From the NCBI GenBank assembly GCA_009760855.2, contig WPIO01000042.1:2336001-2400000 (forward strand): DNA of 64,000 bases. Reading direction: 5' to 3'. Shown one piece after another: positions 1 through 10,779 of the stretch. The notes beneath the pieces were generated by a model. That model saw only the letters and a list, made by a program, of their open reading frames with translations, did not search any database and was not told where the DNA came from. Numbering within the stretch: the stretch's first letter is position 1; every line of letters begins with the position of its first letter. The position numbers were made by a program, and so were the translations under genes. This DNA is from Cristatella mucedo. Lineage: Eukaryota > Bryozoa > Phylactolaemata > Cristatellidae.

Positions 1-118
1 TATCACCGACGCTTGCAGTTGGCAATAAAGGATCGCGAACTGCAGGGCTCACCCACGACCTCGGTCATGAAGAGCGAGCACTCTATCCCCTGGGCTATCA
101 CGGCCCTCGATGTCTGCT
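1..118 (-). mobile_element. SINE family A, minus strand (window edge cuts its 3' end)
   Basis: The minus strand carries the head (CCGTGATAGCCCAGGGGATA), GACCGAGGTCGTGGGTGAGC and GCGATCCTTTATTGCCAACT. The B box is decayed. The element continues left of base 1. Confidence 0.65.
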
Positions 119-899
119 CGACGCTGATTAAGACAATCGGGCCTCCGATGCCTCCGCCGCCGCATTCGCTATCGATGCGGAAGCGGCGGCGGCGGATGCC
201 GCTTCGTGCGCTCATCTCGCCAAATCCATCATTTCCATCCAATCACCCATCTTCGCCAATCCATCATCGCCAAAGCCATCATCCAAATCCATCATCGCCA
301 AATCCATCAATCGCCTCGCCATCGCTTCGGCCAAAAACAGTCGACGGCGAGGACTAGAAAAGACGCTCTCATCATCATCAACCGAATCTTCGAGCATCGG
401 CATCCAGTGGCTTTATAGCCACGGCGGCGCGGAGAGATGCCTGGTCCTTGACCTTGCCCGGGGTACCTGCTCGCACCTGCTAGCAGATCAAGTAGCCTCT
501 AAAGGTTTCATTCCGCTGGCCACTTTTGGGCACTATATTCTCCAGAAGCTTTCGAGGTCTACATGCCTAACAAGCTCCTCGCCGCGTCAGTTTTTCTTGG
601 CGTCAGACGCCGTTCTGTTAAAGTCGTAAGACTTTCTGAAGCCAAAATCCCACGTAGGGTTCCGAGTGGCTACCAAGCCGAAGCTCTCAGCGGATGAACG
701 TCACTCGGCGTGCGCCTGCGTGCATTTTTGCCTTTTTGTCAGGCATGGAATTCTCTCACCCTCCACCAACCTCCCGCTCCCCTTACGCCACCCCATTATA
801 TCTGCGACGGATTGTTTCGCGCCGAAGGCAAAGGACTCGACGAACCATCGAAAAGCCTGCGCGCGACATACATATGCGAGGATTCGGAGTCACGTGGCT
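119..899. other. No supported gene
   Basis: Contains an imperfect tandem of CCATCATCGCCAAA-type words at 225-310 and otherwise unremarkable sequence. Confidence 0.4.
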
Positions 900-1015
900 C
901 GGAGGCGGAGTCACGAGGCTCGACTGGAGGTCCGACTGACCGGGAGGGAGATACGGCCTGCAAGAAGAGAGAGGGAGAGGGGGAGAGGGGGAGAGAGAGA
1001 GGAAGAGAGAGAGGA

Positions 1016-1081
<66 letters not shown>
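900..1081. repeat. Repeat unit ending in (GA)n, copy 1
   Basis: GGAGTCACGAGGCTCGACTG, CGACTGACCGGGAG and GGCCTGCAAGAAGAGAGAGG are shared with 1846-1925 and lead into (GA)n. Confidence 0.6.
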
Positions 1082-1084
<3 letters not shown>

Positions 1085-1713
1085 TGGGATGCGAAGCACG
1101 GCGGTACTTTGGGGTGCGGTCGCCACGCGTCAGGCGAAGTACGCCGGTGGAGTAGAGCTCTGGTCTTGTTTCAGCGCTTTGATCTCCTTGCTATAATTAG
1201 CGCTTTTTTACTAGGACGCGCCAAAAACAGATAGAAGCTACGTTACAGCTGCCTCTTACACGCTAACCGCTTTCAGCACATTTTCACCAACCTACGAAGA
1301 GATTCCGCGAAAGATTCCTTTCGGCTACATGGCAAGCACATCAAACTGCCGGATTGATGGGACCGGTCCTTAGAAAAGTAGCCAAGAGTACCGCTAGTCT
1401 ATAGAGGGCAAAGCAGGATGAAAGAATGCAAGGTTAATCCGAAAGTAATACCCACATGTCGCCTTATCTTCTATATTCTAAGCAGCAGGAGTGGCATTAA
1501 AAGAGTGCTTTCCGAACGCATTATTCCGGAGATAAACTCGCGAATAAATGCTACATCACTACATGATACATCACTACATCACATCATGCTACATCTTGCT
1601 ACTTTAGAACTAGGAGAAGTTATAACGGCGATCCCGTCTACCGGGACGGAGCGAGTGGATGCCGAGAGACGACTTGCCTCATTATCTCATCTAGAGGCGA
1701 AATACAATAGCAA

Positions 1714-1808
1714 GGTACGAAAAGAGAAGGGGATACATTTATTTCTACGACACCACGTTAAAAATGATGTTTAAGGTCGCTACTATCTTGTGTGGTGTTT
1801 AGAATGAG
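1714..1808. repeat. Companion repeat, copy 1
   Basis: TTTATTTCTACGACACCACG and GTCGCTACTATCTTGTGTGG are repeated at 2040-2095 with few changes. Confidence 0.6.
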
Positions 1809-1842
1809 AAGGCCTTCGGAAGGCAAGTGCGAGACTCATCTG

Positions 1843-1947
1843 CGAGGAGGTGGAGTCACGAGGCTCGGCTGGATGTCGGACTGACCGGGAGATATGGCCT
1901 GCAAGAAGAGAGAGGGAGAGGGGGAGAGAAGGAGAGAGAGGGGGAGA

Positions 1948-1999
<52 letters not shown>

Positions 2000-2107
2000 T
2001 GGAGAGATAGGGAGGTACGAACAGAGAAGAAGGTAATAAATTTATTTCTACGACCACGTTAAAAACACTGTTTAATGTCGCTACCATCTTGTGTGGAATT
2101 TAGAATG
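1843..2107. repeat. Complete duplicated unit: GA-repeat block plus companion block
   Basis: Contains both blocks found separately at 900-1081 and 1714-1808, joined through (GA)n and GAGATAGGGAGGTACGAA. This implies the first copy was split by about 630 bp of other sequence. Confidence 0.55.
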
Positions 2108-2199
2108 GGCATTTCGGCAGCCACGTATTTTTCTTGAATTGAGTGAGTTGAAATGGCTTGTGCCTCTATTTTCAAAGGTCTTCGGTTGACCCTTCGGTT

Positions 2200-2589
2200 G
2201 AGGAAAGGAATTTCTCTAATGCGGCGTGCTACATTGTCTCTTCGCGCTTTAGGAGAGCGTCATAAATCCGGCTGGCGGCTCAGCTTCGCGTCGCTTCTTT
2301 CAACGGCCACTTCTGCCCGACCAGACCGGAAGCCGGAGGAAGCTCGGACCGACCCGAAAAGAGAAGAATGGGCCGCGGCGCGCCTCGCTGCGCGTTCTTT
2401 TTTCCTCGACTGGCCCCGCCCACCCGCCGGACGATCGTCCGCCGTCCACGCGGACCGGTCCGGGCGCGCGCGGCCCTGTCGGCAGTCCAGCGCTAGCGAC
2501 CGACGGCGACAGACTCGTCCGTCCGTCCGTCCGTCCGCCCGTGTCCGCCTGCGACTGACGGCGGCAGCAGCGGCGGCCGCGGCGCCTAC
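2200..2589. other. CpG-dense segment next to exon C
   Basis: GC-rich with (GTCC)n and (GCG)n words. Open frames here are Arg/Pro/Ala-rich and look like composition artefacts. Part is intron following exon C on the minus strand. Confidence 0.4.
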
Positions 2590-2739
2590 CTTTTCGTCCG
2601 CCGTCGACGTCATCAGGCGGGCGCGGTCGAGCAGCAGATAGACGACGAGCTCAGCCAGCGTCATCGCCGCCGCCGAGCTGTCGAAGCCCTGCTGCTCGAG
2701 CAATGTGGCCACGTCTGCGACGTAGAGGCACAGCGAGCG
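2590..2739 (-). CDS. Probable downstream exon of the same minus-strand gene (exon C)
   Basis: The acceptor TTCACCGCAG (AG at 2741-2740) follows a pyrimidine-rich stretch; the donor is AAG|GTAGGC (from 2589). The enclosed 150 nt are exactly 50 open codons in phase 0. It starts RSLCLYVADVATLLEQQGFD and includes MTLAELVVYLLLDRARLM, an amphipathic, compositionally normal sequence unlike the Arg/Pro/Ala-rich noise around it. Exon B ends in phase 1, so at least one exon between B and C is missing or the B donor differs. Membership in the same gene is inferred from strand and proximity. Confidence 0.5.
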
Positions 2740-3591
2740 CTGCGGTGAATGATTGGAGGAGAGCCGCCGCCGCAGGGGAGGGCGGCGGCGGCGGTGAGCG
2801 CACGGCCGCCGCTCAAATTGCCGCTGCCCGGCGCCAAGCGGCAGAGCTGCCCGGCAGCTGGCCGCCTGGTGCGTCCGCACGCTGGAGGGGATAAGGCGGA
2901 CGCGACAGTTGCGGCCGTATTAGATACGCCAGTCGGAGCCACCGAGCGGCGAGCCAGCCGCAGAGCGGCAGCCCTCGTTTGGCAAGAACCTTTCGACGCG
3001 AATCTTTGGGCTGAGTAAGAAATGGTCGTTCGCGCGTGCGAAAAACTCATGGACTCTCAAGAGAAACAAAGCAGTGCACTAGGAGAGTCTCGGCTTTGGT
3101 TAGTTGCATTTTATAAAGCTATGACCAATTCAACGAATTGTTTACGTTGTAATTGTGTATTAGTATTAGTTGTAATAGTTGTAATTGTAATTGTAATTGT
3201 AATTGTAATACGATTCTTGGAGCGAGAGCGGCCGCTACAGGCAGATCATACTCGTTTCTCACGTAGTATTCACGGACAGTCCAGATGACATGAAGTGCTT
3301 ACGTGTATGTGTGATTTCAAGTGCAGCGGTATTTGGAGTGTCGGCGGAAAATGAGGCATCCAAAAGTTGCATTACCATTACGTAGGAGGATGCTTTACCT
3401 TGTCACTACAGAGGACGAGGCCCCCAACCAGTCAGCTGAGGAAGTCAAAAGGTGTAGAGTCAGCCTGGTCTAGTTATAAAAGGGTGTCGCTACGACGAAG
3501 CCGGGGTGAAATCGGGACCTTGACTTTACCAGAGACAGACAAGCACTCGGGAAGCCTGAAGGTGCTGTGTAATAAAATAAATAAAATAGTA

Positions 3592-3682
3592 GCTGATTTA
3601 ACAGTTTCATTTGTTTAGCGGTAGAGGAGCCTTAACGGCTTTCACCACAGTTTACAGTTGGCAATAAAGGATCGCGAATTGT
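3592..3682 (-). mobile_element. SINE family A, 3' half, minus strand
   Basis: Matches the family body in reverse: GCTGATTTAACAG, AGGAGCCTTAACGGC and TTGGCAATAAAGGATCGCGA. It joins the LINE 3' tail that starts at 3686. Confidence 0.65.
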
Positions 3683-3685
3683 GAT

Positions 3686-3848
3686 AATTATAATAATAGG
3701 AATAATACATCTTATATAGCGCCCTACGAGAACTCGATCTCTTTCTAGGCACTTTTTATTTGCTGCAAAGGAAGCACGATCGAATGGTTCGTAGTAGCAT
3801 GCTCAATAAATAACAAGATGGTATGGTTAGGGATGACATGCACAGGTT
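3686..3848 (-). mobile_element. L2-like LINE 3' UTR, minus strand
   Basis: ATAATAATAGGAATAATAC, TATATAGCGCCCTACGAGAA, TCTTTCTAGGCACTTTTT and AGCATGCTCAATAAATAAC. It sits beside a SINE-A 3' half. Confidence 0.75.
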
Positions 3849-4985
<1,137 letters not shown>

Positions 4986-5044
4986 TAAATCGTATATATA
5001 TGTACAATCTTGCGATATACAAACAGGTATATCCCTCCCGTTGT

Positions 5045-5110
5045 TTTGCGTTTTTCTCTCTGCCTCTCCCTGTCTCTTTCTGTCTCTCTGTGTCTCGGTC
5101 TCTGTCTCTC

Positions 5111-5192
<82 letters not shown>
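5045..5192. repeat. (CT)n microsatellite
   Basis: Impure CTCTGTCT-rich left part and a pure CT run of about 80 nt (5112-5191). It lies in the presumed intron of the minus-strand gene. Confidence 0.95.
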
Positions 5193-5194
<2 letters not shown>

Positions 5195-5248
5195 GTCTCT
5201 CTGTCTAAGCGCGTCCCTGGATCGGTCGCTCCACTTCGCGTCACCTAC

Positions 5249-5429
5249 CGGGAGGCGGTTCTGCCAGCTTTCGCAGCCGCTCATTCTCCGCCTCCAGCTC
5301 GAGCGTGAGAGCCTCTCGCTCGTCCGACAGCGCTCGAATGTGCTCGACGTACGCCTCCACTTCTTTCTTTTCTTCGGCGTGCTGCTGGCGCTGCAGTTCG
5401 GCATTCTTTAGGGCGGCGTTCAGGTCGGT
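5249..5429 (-). CDS. Internal exon of the same gene: charged coiled coil (exon B)
   Basis: The acceptor is a minus-strand pyrimidine/GTGCGTGCGCAG tract (AG at 5431-5430) and the donor is CCCG|GTAGGT (GT at 5248-5247). The 181 nt encode 60 codons plus one base. The core runs LNAALKNAELQRQQHAEEKK then EVEAYVEHIRALSDEREALT and LELEAENERLRKLAEPPP, a heptad-like pattern of hydrophobic and charged residues typical of coiled coils. If the acceptor is not used, reading through it gives a poly-Gln/Pro run from a (CTG)8 tract at about 5487-5512. The protein family is not identified. Confidence 0.65.
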
Positions 5430-5533
5430 CTGCGCACGCACACAAAAGCGGACGTCGCTCAATGGCGCGCAGCCCTGCGGTGGCGGCGGCTGCTGCTGCT
5501 GCTGCTGCTGGGCATCGCACTCGACTAGCTCAC

Positions 5534-5680
5534 TTCTGTCTGCAGATAGAGCTGCCATAGATATGCGATTTTCTCGTCTTTTGAGCACTCGCCCGGATCG
5601 AACCCGTCCTCCTCGCCGACTCCGGAGGGCGTCGCGGGGCCGCTTCCGCTCGGGCGCCGGTCGCCACCGTTAGACTCACG
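5534..5680 (-). CDS. Internal exon of an unrecognised coiled-coil protein gene (exon A)
   Basis: Minus-strand acceptor GTGCTTACAG (AG at 5682-5681) and donor GAA|GTGAGC (from 5533) bound 147 nt, exactly 49 codons in phase 0. It begins RESNGGDRRPSGSGPATPSG and ends DEKIAYLWQLYLQTE. The first half is Gly/Ser/Pro-rich and probably disordered; the second half is helical. It joins exon B (5249-5429) in frame. The reading frame stays open upstream to about 5845 without an ATG, so the translation start lies in an earlier exon, probably in the CpG-rich DNA to the right. I do not recognise the family. Confidence 0.62.
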
Positions 5681-5699
5681 CTGTAAGCACCGCGGCGAG

Positions 5700-7420
5700 G
5701 TGCGCGCGCGCGCGCGTTTCCGGGTTAGTCGCGGCGGCGAGCGCCGGTGCACGTCGCTCGGCCGATCCGAAGCGCCTCGCTCCCATCCGCCGGCACAGCG
5801 AAAGCAAGGCGGCGGTGGCGTCGGAGTAGTGGGTCCGCCTGCCACGCCTCCGCAGTCGGCTCGCTGTGACGGGCAGCGCTCCGCCTTGCGTCAGGCGCCC
5901 GCGGATTTCGTCGAAAAATGAGCGCGGCGTTCGCGAGTCGCGAGATGACTTTGCGGTCGCGAGCGCGCGCTGCTCGCAGCGCGCGCTCTGTCGCCGCTCG
6001 AGCGCGCCAGCGCGTCAGGATCTTCGACTCACCCGACTCGCGTCCATGGACATCGGCTGGCTCCCGGCGCCGGTGCGGTGCGAGATCCGGCCCCGGCTAT
6101 GCCCGAGCGGCGGACCGAAGCGATCCCACAGCCGCCATTGGCCATTAACACTATTATTGTCGCAATTAAGCGGCTGCAGGACTATGAGCAAACATTCGCA
6201 TGACAACATAAACACGCGCCCTCCGGTCCCCCCATGAAAATGCGTGCAGTCGACCGTTCCGCGATCGCTGAATAGGCTCCGGCGAAGAGCGGCGGCGGCG
6301 GCGGCGCGACGCGATCCCCTCTCACCCCCACGCGGCGCGCCGCCCGGCGGCGCGCGCGCTCACTGCCAGCAAATGCAAAGTACCCGTAAAGAGATTCAGT
6401 TCTCTGAGGGCGCTGTGCAAATGCATTATTGTTGTTATTCTTATTATTATTATTATTTTACCCGTGCTCGCTTCTATCGAGTGCCGCGCGGGTGAAAATG
6501 ACGAAGAAAAGACAAAACGCGCGGCGCTGTCACAGCGCTGCGACCGCTCGTCGCCGGCGCTCAGCCGTCATCGCCTCAGCCCGCCCTCGAGCTCAACGCA
6601 GCGGCTAGGGGGCGCGCGCGTGCCACGGCACGTGACCCTCTCTCTTGGCCCTCGAGCGTCTGCGCTCCTTGGCGGCGGCCGCATCGCGTCCAGCTTTTTC
6701 GGCGGTCGCGGCTGACCCTGACGGACGCGACAGCGGCGCCTGCACGCTCGCTCGCTCGCTAGCGCACGAGAACTCGCGCCACCAGGGTCTGGTGGAAAGA
6801 GCGCGTACTCCAGCGCCCCCAAGCGGAGCTGCGCTCACCAGACAGCGGCGAGAGTGGCACGAGCGAGCGCACTATTCTCTCGGTAGCACTGTGCGAGCAT
6901 TCTTTCGGTGCAGCTCGTATTTATACAGGCGGCGCACACCGCCGTCGAGCAGGGCGGGGCGGGGAAGGGCGGGTATAGGGCTCGATGCGAAACGGCAGGA
7001 ATTGGATGGAAGGGGCGGAAAGGAGGCGTCGCTCTTTCTCGGTCGCACGGGCAGTGCGCGAACCTTGCTGGGGCTCCCGACGACGACGACGACTCTCGCG
7101 GAGCGACGGCGACGCGAAGTTCGCGGCAGTCCGCGCACGCGCCCACTGGCCGACGGCTGCCGCAGACAGCCCACATCGCGTCGCGCGCTGTCGGCGGGCG
7201 CCTTCGTCTCGGCCCTCGCCGTGTCCACTTTCTTCGCGCCGTGAGAGCTCTCGCCGGTCGCCGACGCTGCGCCGGCGTCCCGACGAGCTCCCGCCGGCGG
7301 CCTACTTGCACGGTTTCATGACTAAGTAGCAGCGCCAACACAGAGACGACGACTGCCGAGTTACGTCCGTCCCATCCACTTACGGCGCCACGGAGGATTT
7401 CGCAGTCTAAACGCGAGCTC
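5700..7420. promoter_or_regulatory. CpG-dense island upstream of the minus-strand gene
   Basis: Very high GC with abundant CG dinucleotides and CGCGCG runs, lacking supported exons except 5249-5680 to its left. Position upstream of exons A-C on the minus strand suggests a promoter or first exon. No TATA box was assigned. A LINE/SINE-B tail lies inside at 6372-6465. Confidence 0.45.
6372..6465 (+). mobile_element. LINE/SINE-B 3' tail with ATT-rich end
   Basis: GTAAAGAGATTCAGTTCTCT, GAGGGCGCTGTGCAAATG, then (TTA/TTG)n. Only the hairpin tail is recognisable. Confidence 0.55.
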
Positions 7421-7621
7421 ACGCGAGAGAAACGCCGCGAAATTTCGTTGATTCATTTTAAGCTCAGCGCCGTGTAAGACACGACGTAAAAGCTTCACGC
7501 TGTCGATATTTAGATCAGTGAGTGGCTGGCGGCACGGTTAGTATCTAGACTGCGATCGGGCGGAACTTAGCAGTGCACTTACTTGAGTCGAGAACGAGAG
7601 AGCGGAAGGCCGTGAGATTTC

Positions 7622-7622
7622 C

Positions 7623-7684
<62 letters not shown>

Positions 7685-7723
7685 ATATACATTGTATAAA
7701 TATGTACACACACATATATATAC

Positions 7724-7798
<75 letters not shown>

Positions 7799-7805
7799 TG
7801 TGTAG
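7622..7805. repeat. Compound (TA)n(GT)n microsatellite with AT-rich centre
   Basis: Two TA-TG blocks (7623-7680 and 7717-7803) flank ATATACATTGTATAAATATG-like sequence. Confidence 0.95.
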
Positions 7806-7811
7806 CACATT

Positions 7812-8997
7812 TTACCCTGTATAAGCCCACTTTTTCAAAAATTTTGGTCAGGCAATGAGAGGGAGCTCATACATAAGAGGTTATTTTTGTTTGCTGTAAT
7901 ACTTTGCAAAACAATGAAACTGCTTTGAATGCTACCAAACAAAGATTAACTGGTCGCCAAAATGTGTTTGATAGATGAATTTGTGTTTATCAACAGCTCT
8001 GTCCTCTGCGTGCCTTTTTTGGCCCTGGGAATTTTTTGCGAGGTTTTTTGTCGAATTTGTGTTTATCAACACAAATTCGACATTTCAAGGACTCGGTAAG
8101 CCCTCACAATCGAGGACGAAGATGCCGGTGTCACTGAGATCGATGACGGCACAGATAAGGACCTGGATGACGGAGGCAACGGGTCCGGCCATAACAATGA
8201 CGCACTCGGCCAAAACGACGACTGCGGCGGCCACGACGACGGAGGGCGTCATTGCGAGAGCCGCCACGACATTGGCAGAGGCCGTCACGACGGTGGAGGT
8301 GGCGACGACGTCGGCAGCAACAACGGCTGCCACGACGACCAAGTTGGAATTTGCAAAACTGTAAATCAGAGAAGACAAGCCCATTCTACTGGCTTCGAGT
8401 TAAAAGTAATTCAGTGTGCAAAGGAGGCGAGTGGCAATTATGCAGCTGAGAGAATGCTGAGAGGACCTGTGCCAGATCGCAGAACAATCGGGAGATGTAG
8501 GACGGAAGAAGAGGCTCTGAAAAAATTCCCAGGGCCAAAAAAGGCACGCAGAGGAAAATCTGCAATGTGGCAAGAGGTGGAGAATGGTATTAAAACTTGA
8601 GTAGTTGAACAAATAGAACATCGAATAGCCAAGTCAACCAAGAGAATCCAGTAGGAAGCCATAGAATATTGCTTTGGACAGAGGAGCTGTAAATGTCAAG
8701 GCCCGGCCATGTGAACGCAGACTATATTGATACAAAAAATGCTACAACAATATGAAGAAAAGCTCTCAAATTTCCAGACATTTTTCAAAAGTTCACAGCA
8801 AGCCTGCGATATGAACGAAGCAGATGGAGAGGGTATCCTCACCATTCCTGAGGCGGAGGATATTGATAATGACGCGTTTGTTTATTGTGAGTCTTGATAG
8901 TGAGCGTTCAGTTCATTGAGTCATTAAGTAAAAATTGTATTTCCAAAACAATCGTTCAAAAACTGTGGATGACTTAGATATTGAGGGGCTTATACAC
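7812..8997 (+). mobile_element. Deleted pogo/Tigger-like DNA transposon
   Basis: Ends carry TGTATAAGCCC (7819) and, inverted, GGGGCTTATACACA (8977-8990). Internally (about 8360-8600) the frame reads STGFELKVIQCAKEASGNYA then AERML and ALKKFPGPKKARRGKSAMWQ. This resembles the N-terminal helix-turn-helix of pogo-type transposases (FKLKVI.YAEE.GN.AAA; KARRG...W). The catalytic DDE region is not seen. An upstream Asp/Gly-rich stretch (8122-8350) is low complexity. The element also contains a perfect 15-bp-arm hairpin (8049-8082) and an internal inverted duplicate. Confidence 0.6.
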
Positions 8998-8999
8998 AA

Positions 9000-9064
9000 T
9001 AATATATACATATAATATATACATACATAATACACAATAATATATACATACAGATATATGAATA
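9000..9064. repeat. ATAC/TA-rich short tandem repeat
   Basis: ATACATAATACACAATAATA units. It marks the truncation point of the SINE-A head on the minus strand. Confidence 0.75.
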
Positions 9065-9105
9065 CAATGCCTTACCTAGTAAGCCGTCACGGCTCACCAA
9101 AACAT
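9065..9105 (-). mobile_element. SINE family A head fragment attached to tRNA-Glu
   Basis: On the minus strand, GTGAGCCGTGACGGCTTACT continues AGGTAAGGC, matching the SINE-A head at 47580. It is truncated after about 35 bp into TA/ATAC-rich sequence (9000-9064). Confidence 0.65.
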
Positions 9106-9177
9106 TTCCCTAGCCGGGAATCGAACCCGGGCCACGGCGGTGAAAGCGCCGGATCCTAGCCACTAGACCACTAGGGA
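9106..9177 (-). tRNA. tRNA-Glu (anticodon UUC), fused to a SINE-A head
   Basis: 72 nt, identical to the copy at 10481. It has a perfect 7-bp acceptor stem (TCCCTAG/CTAGGGA), anticodon stem CGGCG/CGCCG with loop CTTTCAC (anticodon TTC), T arm CCGGG-TTCGATT-CCCGG, and a standard TRGYNNARNNG-like A box. No CCA is encoded. The sequence closely resembles animal tRNA-Glu. Directly 3' on its strand come ATGTTTTG and a SINE-A head that breaks off in AT-rich repeat near 9065. It may be a functional gene or the head of a composite SINE. Confidence 0.88.
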
Positions 9178-9194
9178 GAACTATAGCAAATGCC

Positions 9195-9430
9195 TAGCTG
9201 CAGAGTTTTGGACCAACTGTAAGCTCCTTATTTGCACAGGTAGGTAGACGAGCAAGCTTTGCTGCTGCTTTCATAAACAGCCTTTGAGCTAAGGAATGAT
9301 TGGGACAGCCAGTTGGCTTCCCACGGGGGCCTGAGGGGACGACAAGGCTGGAACTGGTGCAGCAGTTCCGCTAGGTATGAAGGAGCCAAGCCACGGTAAA
9401 CCTTGACGGTAAGAGTTAAAATGTTTCTGT
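9195..9430. repeat. Unclassified interspersed repeat (copy 1)
   Basis: GTTTTGGACCAACTGTAAGC and TTTGCACAGGTAGG match GTTTTGCACCAACTTTAAGC and ACTGCACAGGCAGG at 53266-53310. The family is unknown; it may be the 3' region of an old LINE. Confidence 0.45.
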
Positions 9431-9495
9431 ATATCGATCTAGCTCCCGATCTATATCGATTGGGAGCTATTGCAGCTCCTTAAGCAAAGGAGATA

Positions 9496-9669
9496 CAGTC
9501 GACTCCGTGCATAAGAATGTCGGATATAGGAATACTCCGCATACAAGAACAGCGTTTCCGCATCCCAGCTTTTCTCTAGCGATAGTCTCAATCCGCATAC
9601 GAGAATGCTCCGCCTATAAGAATGGCCATTTGCCGACGCCGCGCCTATTCTTACAGCTGGAGTTGACGG
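9496..9669. mobile_element. Pogo-type MITE with TA target duplication
   Basis: 174 bp from CAGTCGACTCC to GGAGTTGACGG, flanked by TA on both sides (9494-9495, 9670-9671). The ends are imperfect inverted repeats. Internal ATAAGAATG words recur. Confidence 0.65.
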
Positions 9670-10480
9670 TACATGGCTGACGTCTGGTACTTGTTGACTA
9701 ACCCTGCAGCAACCAGTTTCGCAGGCTTGGTTGTTTGTTTTTAGTCATCCCTGCCAAAATTGAATTGCAATAGCCCAGGCTAGATGGATTCAAGGAGCTT
9801 GTAAGATTTTTGGCCAGCCACGGCGGTGTGCAGTCCCTAATACTAAACAGGGGTCGAACGCGATGGCTAGCTTTGCATGCGATCTCCTTTATGAAACTTT
9901 TAACCTTAAAGCAGTTATCGAATACTACACTCTATATCCGAGCACGTGATAATAGTCCCACTTTATCATCCCCAATTAGAAGAGCAAAGTTTCTTAGTCT
10001 AGAAGCACGCTTTGGTGTCTTCTCAGTAGACATTCAATTTTTATCATCATGTAGTTTTAGAAAATTGACTGGCATCCAGGATCGAATCTCGGCAACACTA
10101 GCACTGAATGTGAGGATAAAATCAACTTACTAGTTATGGGCAAATTAAGGGTGATCCAGAAATTGGAAAGCTTAACGCTCAAAATCGGCTCCGGCAGCAT
10201 ATCTCTTTTTGATATGCATGAAATCTAGGTGTCCTGTTCCAAAGTGACCTTTCTCTAGATGACCACATGAGCTCCACTGTAAAGTCTGTCTACTTTCAGC
10301 TACGTGACATTGCTAAAATTTGGGCTTCCTTAGACAATACATTACATCTCAATTTTTCAATGCATTTGTGACATCCTGGCTCGACTTCAGTAACTCACTG
10401 CTTGCTGCTCTGTACCTACCTGTACAATCAGGTGCTTACAGCTGGTCCAAAGCTTGGCAGCTAGCTTAATGTAGAAGTTC

Positions 10481-10552
10481 TCCCTAGTGGTCTAGTGGCT
10501 AGGATCCGGCGCTTTCACCGCCGTGGCCCGGGTTCGATTCCCGGCTAGGGAA
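10481..10552 (+). tRNA. tRNA-Glu (anticodon UUC), inserted with a SINE-A into a LINE copy
   Basis: Identical over 72 nt to the 9106 copy and transcribed away from it. Anticodon TTC is at 10514-10516. A TTTT at 10556-10559, a potential pol III terminator, follows four bases after the tRNA end. The same ATGTTTTG linker then leads into a SINE-A ending near 10779. LINE coding sequence resumes after the SINE, so the whole unit of roughly 310 bp interrupts an L2-like copy. All stems are intact. Confidence 0.88.
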
Positions 10553-10561
10553 ATGTTTTGT

Positions 10562-10779
10562 AAGCCGTGGTGACTCACGAGGTTAGGCGACTTTGCTATA
10601 CGAAAAGTGGCTAGTAATTTCTGAGCGAGCCAGGACGGCAGACTAGGTTATACTGTGTTTGCTTTTCACGACCTCAGTCGCAGGTTAGAATCCTGCGGTC
10701 AATCCAAGCGGTGGCGATTGCCGTAAAGGCTCCTCTGTCGCTACACAAATGAGGCTGCTAAATCAGCTAGCATTTGTTT
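10562..10779 (+). mobile_element. SINE family A copy downstream of tRNA-Glu (composite unit)
   Basis: The head (GCCGTGGTGACTCACGAGG) is followed by an extra segment of about 70 bp before the B-box region (CAGGTTAGAATCCTG) and the family body: GGCGATTGCCGTAAAGGCTC, TCTGTCGCTACAC, then AAATCAGCTAGCATTTGTTT at the end. Its right end abuts resumed LINE sequence (GTCTGTCGCGAGCGTCG). Confidence 0.75.

Noticed and set aside
5241-5588. Poly-Gln/Pro extension before exon B read as coding
   Set aside because: A good acceptor lies between it and the coiled coil, and exon A joins B in phase; the (CTG)8 is probably intronic.
8085-8384. Thr/Ala-rich and Val/Ala-rich frames
   Set aside because: Alternate-frame shadows of a low-complexity Asp/Gly stretch upstream of the pogo-like DNA-binding region.
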